Origin: Treponema sp.
GTDB lineage: Bacteria; Spirochaetota; Spirochaetia; Treponematales; Treponemataceae
Direction: 5' to 3'
NCBI GenBank assembly: GCA_016281495.1
Contig: JAEEIU010000033.1
Location: forward strand, 1-39,697
Length of the DNA stretch: 39,697 nucleotides
A program made the position numbers and the translations under genes. Below, in pieces: positions 39,373 through 39,697 of the stretch (positions are counted from its first letter, which is position 1; each line of letters opens with the position of its first letter). Below the pieces are notes generated by a model. It did no database searches, was not told where the DNA came from, and saw only the letters and a program-made list of their open reading frames with translations.

Positions 39373-39618
39373 ACCCCCAAAAAGGGGTACCTGATATTAG
39401 AAAATATAGGGAAGGAAATAAAGTAGACTAAAGATAGGTTCGTGCATAACGAGCCAAATCTAGTAAGGTCAGTACGTTCAAAAAAACACATCAAAAGGGG
39501 CAGGAAACTGTCCTTCCTTGAATCCGGAGCTGAGGCTTCGGAAACAATTCCATTAATAAGAAATGGAGCGGGAAAAGAACGGTGAGGTAATCTTTAGGGC
39601 TTCGGCCCTTGAGAATAT
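39373..39618 (+). other. Structured leader of the rRNA transcript
   Basis: About 245 nt without an ORF, full of hairpins: ACCCC/GGGGT (39373-39388); a two-part stem closing 39427-39464 with GGTTCGT/ACGAGCC; GGGGCAG-GAAA-CTGTCC (within 39496-39515); TCCGGAGC-TGAG-GCTTCGGA (39523-39542); TCCATT/AATGGA (39549-39567); and AGGGC-TTCG-GCCCT (39596-39609), a cUUCGg tetraloop just before the 16S start. These are probably processing or antitermination elements. No clear boxA or tRNA was found. Confidence 0.65.
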
Positions 39619-39697
39619 ATCATGGAGAGTTCGATCCTGGCTCAGAACGAACGCTGGCGGCGCGTCTTAAGCATGCAAGTCGAGCGGGAATATCCAG
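39619..39697 (+). rRNA. rrs: 16S ribosomal RNA, 5' end (truncated by window)
   Basis: AGAGTTCGATCCTGGCTCAG begins at 39626 and corresponds to the universal 8-27 region, which places nucleotide 1 near 39619. It continues into the conserved GAACGCTGGCGGCGCGTCTT and CATGCAAGTCGAGCGG. The GGCGGCGCGTCTTAAG wording is typical of Treponema. The exact 5' end is an estimate. Confidence 0.95.

Overview
The window reads as a chromosomal segment of a Treponema-like spirochaete. It ends in the first ~79 nt of a 16S rRNA gene whose opening (AGAGTTCGATCCTGGCTCAG, then GAACGAACGCTGGCGGCGCG) is of the spirochaete type. The protein content agrees: many lipoproteins, a bacterial XPB helicase pair, AAA/DUF4143 and SUMF1-type proteins, and a chemoreceptor. 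No phage, IS or CRISPR signature was found. All assignments were made by reading the sequence; no database was searched.

Layout. 1-3206 (+): a surface or envelope glycoconjugate-like cluster (truncated CDS, VanW-family protein, polytopic GT-C-like membrane protein, hexapeptide acyltransferase). The membrane protein carries an in-frame expansion of a dispersed palindromic repeat. 3219-6068 (+): aspS and an ApbE lipoprotein. 6076-7314 (-): a diverged dicarboxylate/SDF-type carrier, divergent from 7412-14490 (+), which holds an unknown protein, XPB helicase plus partner, fused aroDE and rpiA. 14654-18737 (-): a hisD-def-fmt-PASTA operon. 18921-20987 (+): a chemoreceptor. 21229-24219 (-): GH31 glycosidase, TPR lipoprotein and a tiny two-TM protein. 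24343-26019 (+): a secreted protein joining a dead trypsin-like fold to a barrel-like tail. 26049-29295 (-): G1P dehydrogenase-like, cation/proton antiporter and MgtC in one operon. 29368-33264 (-): a propeptide-like secreted protein, a DUF4846 lipoprotein, a six-TM protein and an AAA/DUF4143 ATPase. 33566-37021 (+): a 1151-aa SUMF1-domain protein with 92-residue tandem repeats. 37070-39194 (-): a four-gene operon (SH3/LSm-like membrane protein, D-2-hydroxyacid dehydrogenase, GNAT, chagasin-like inhibitor). 39336-end (+): rRNA promoter, structured leader and 16S start.

Most interesting items. (1) Upstream of the AAA/DUF4143 ATPase there are three copies of an 18-bp palindrome (consensus TGTCGATTATAATCGACA, each copy 16/18) starting exactly 32 bp apart. 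The outermost copy covers the -10 of a TTGACA-18-TATACT promoter, so a dedicated repressor binding one face of the helix is likely. (2) At least seven genes have a sigma70-like promoter whose -10 ends only 6-8 nt before the start codon, which predicts leaderless mRNAs across this genome. (3) One palindromic repeat family sits at two convergent gene ends and is also read as in-frame protein sequence inside a membrane protein. (4) The 1151-aa SUMF1 protein has an exact 92-residue internal period. (5) The envelope proteins include a pseudo-protease and two inhibitor-like proteins.
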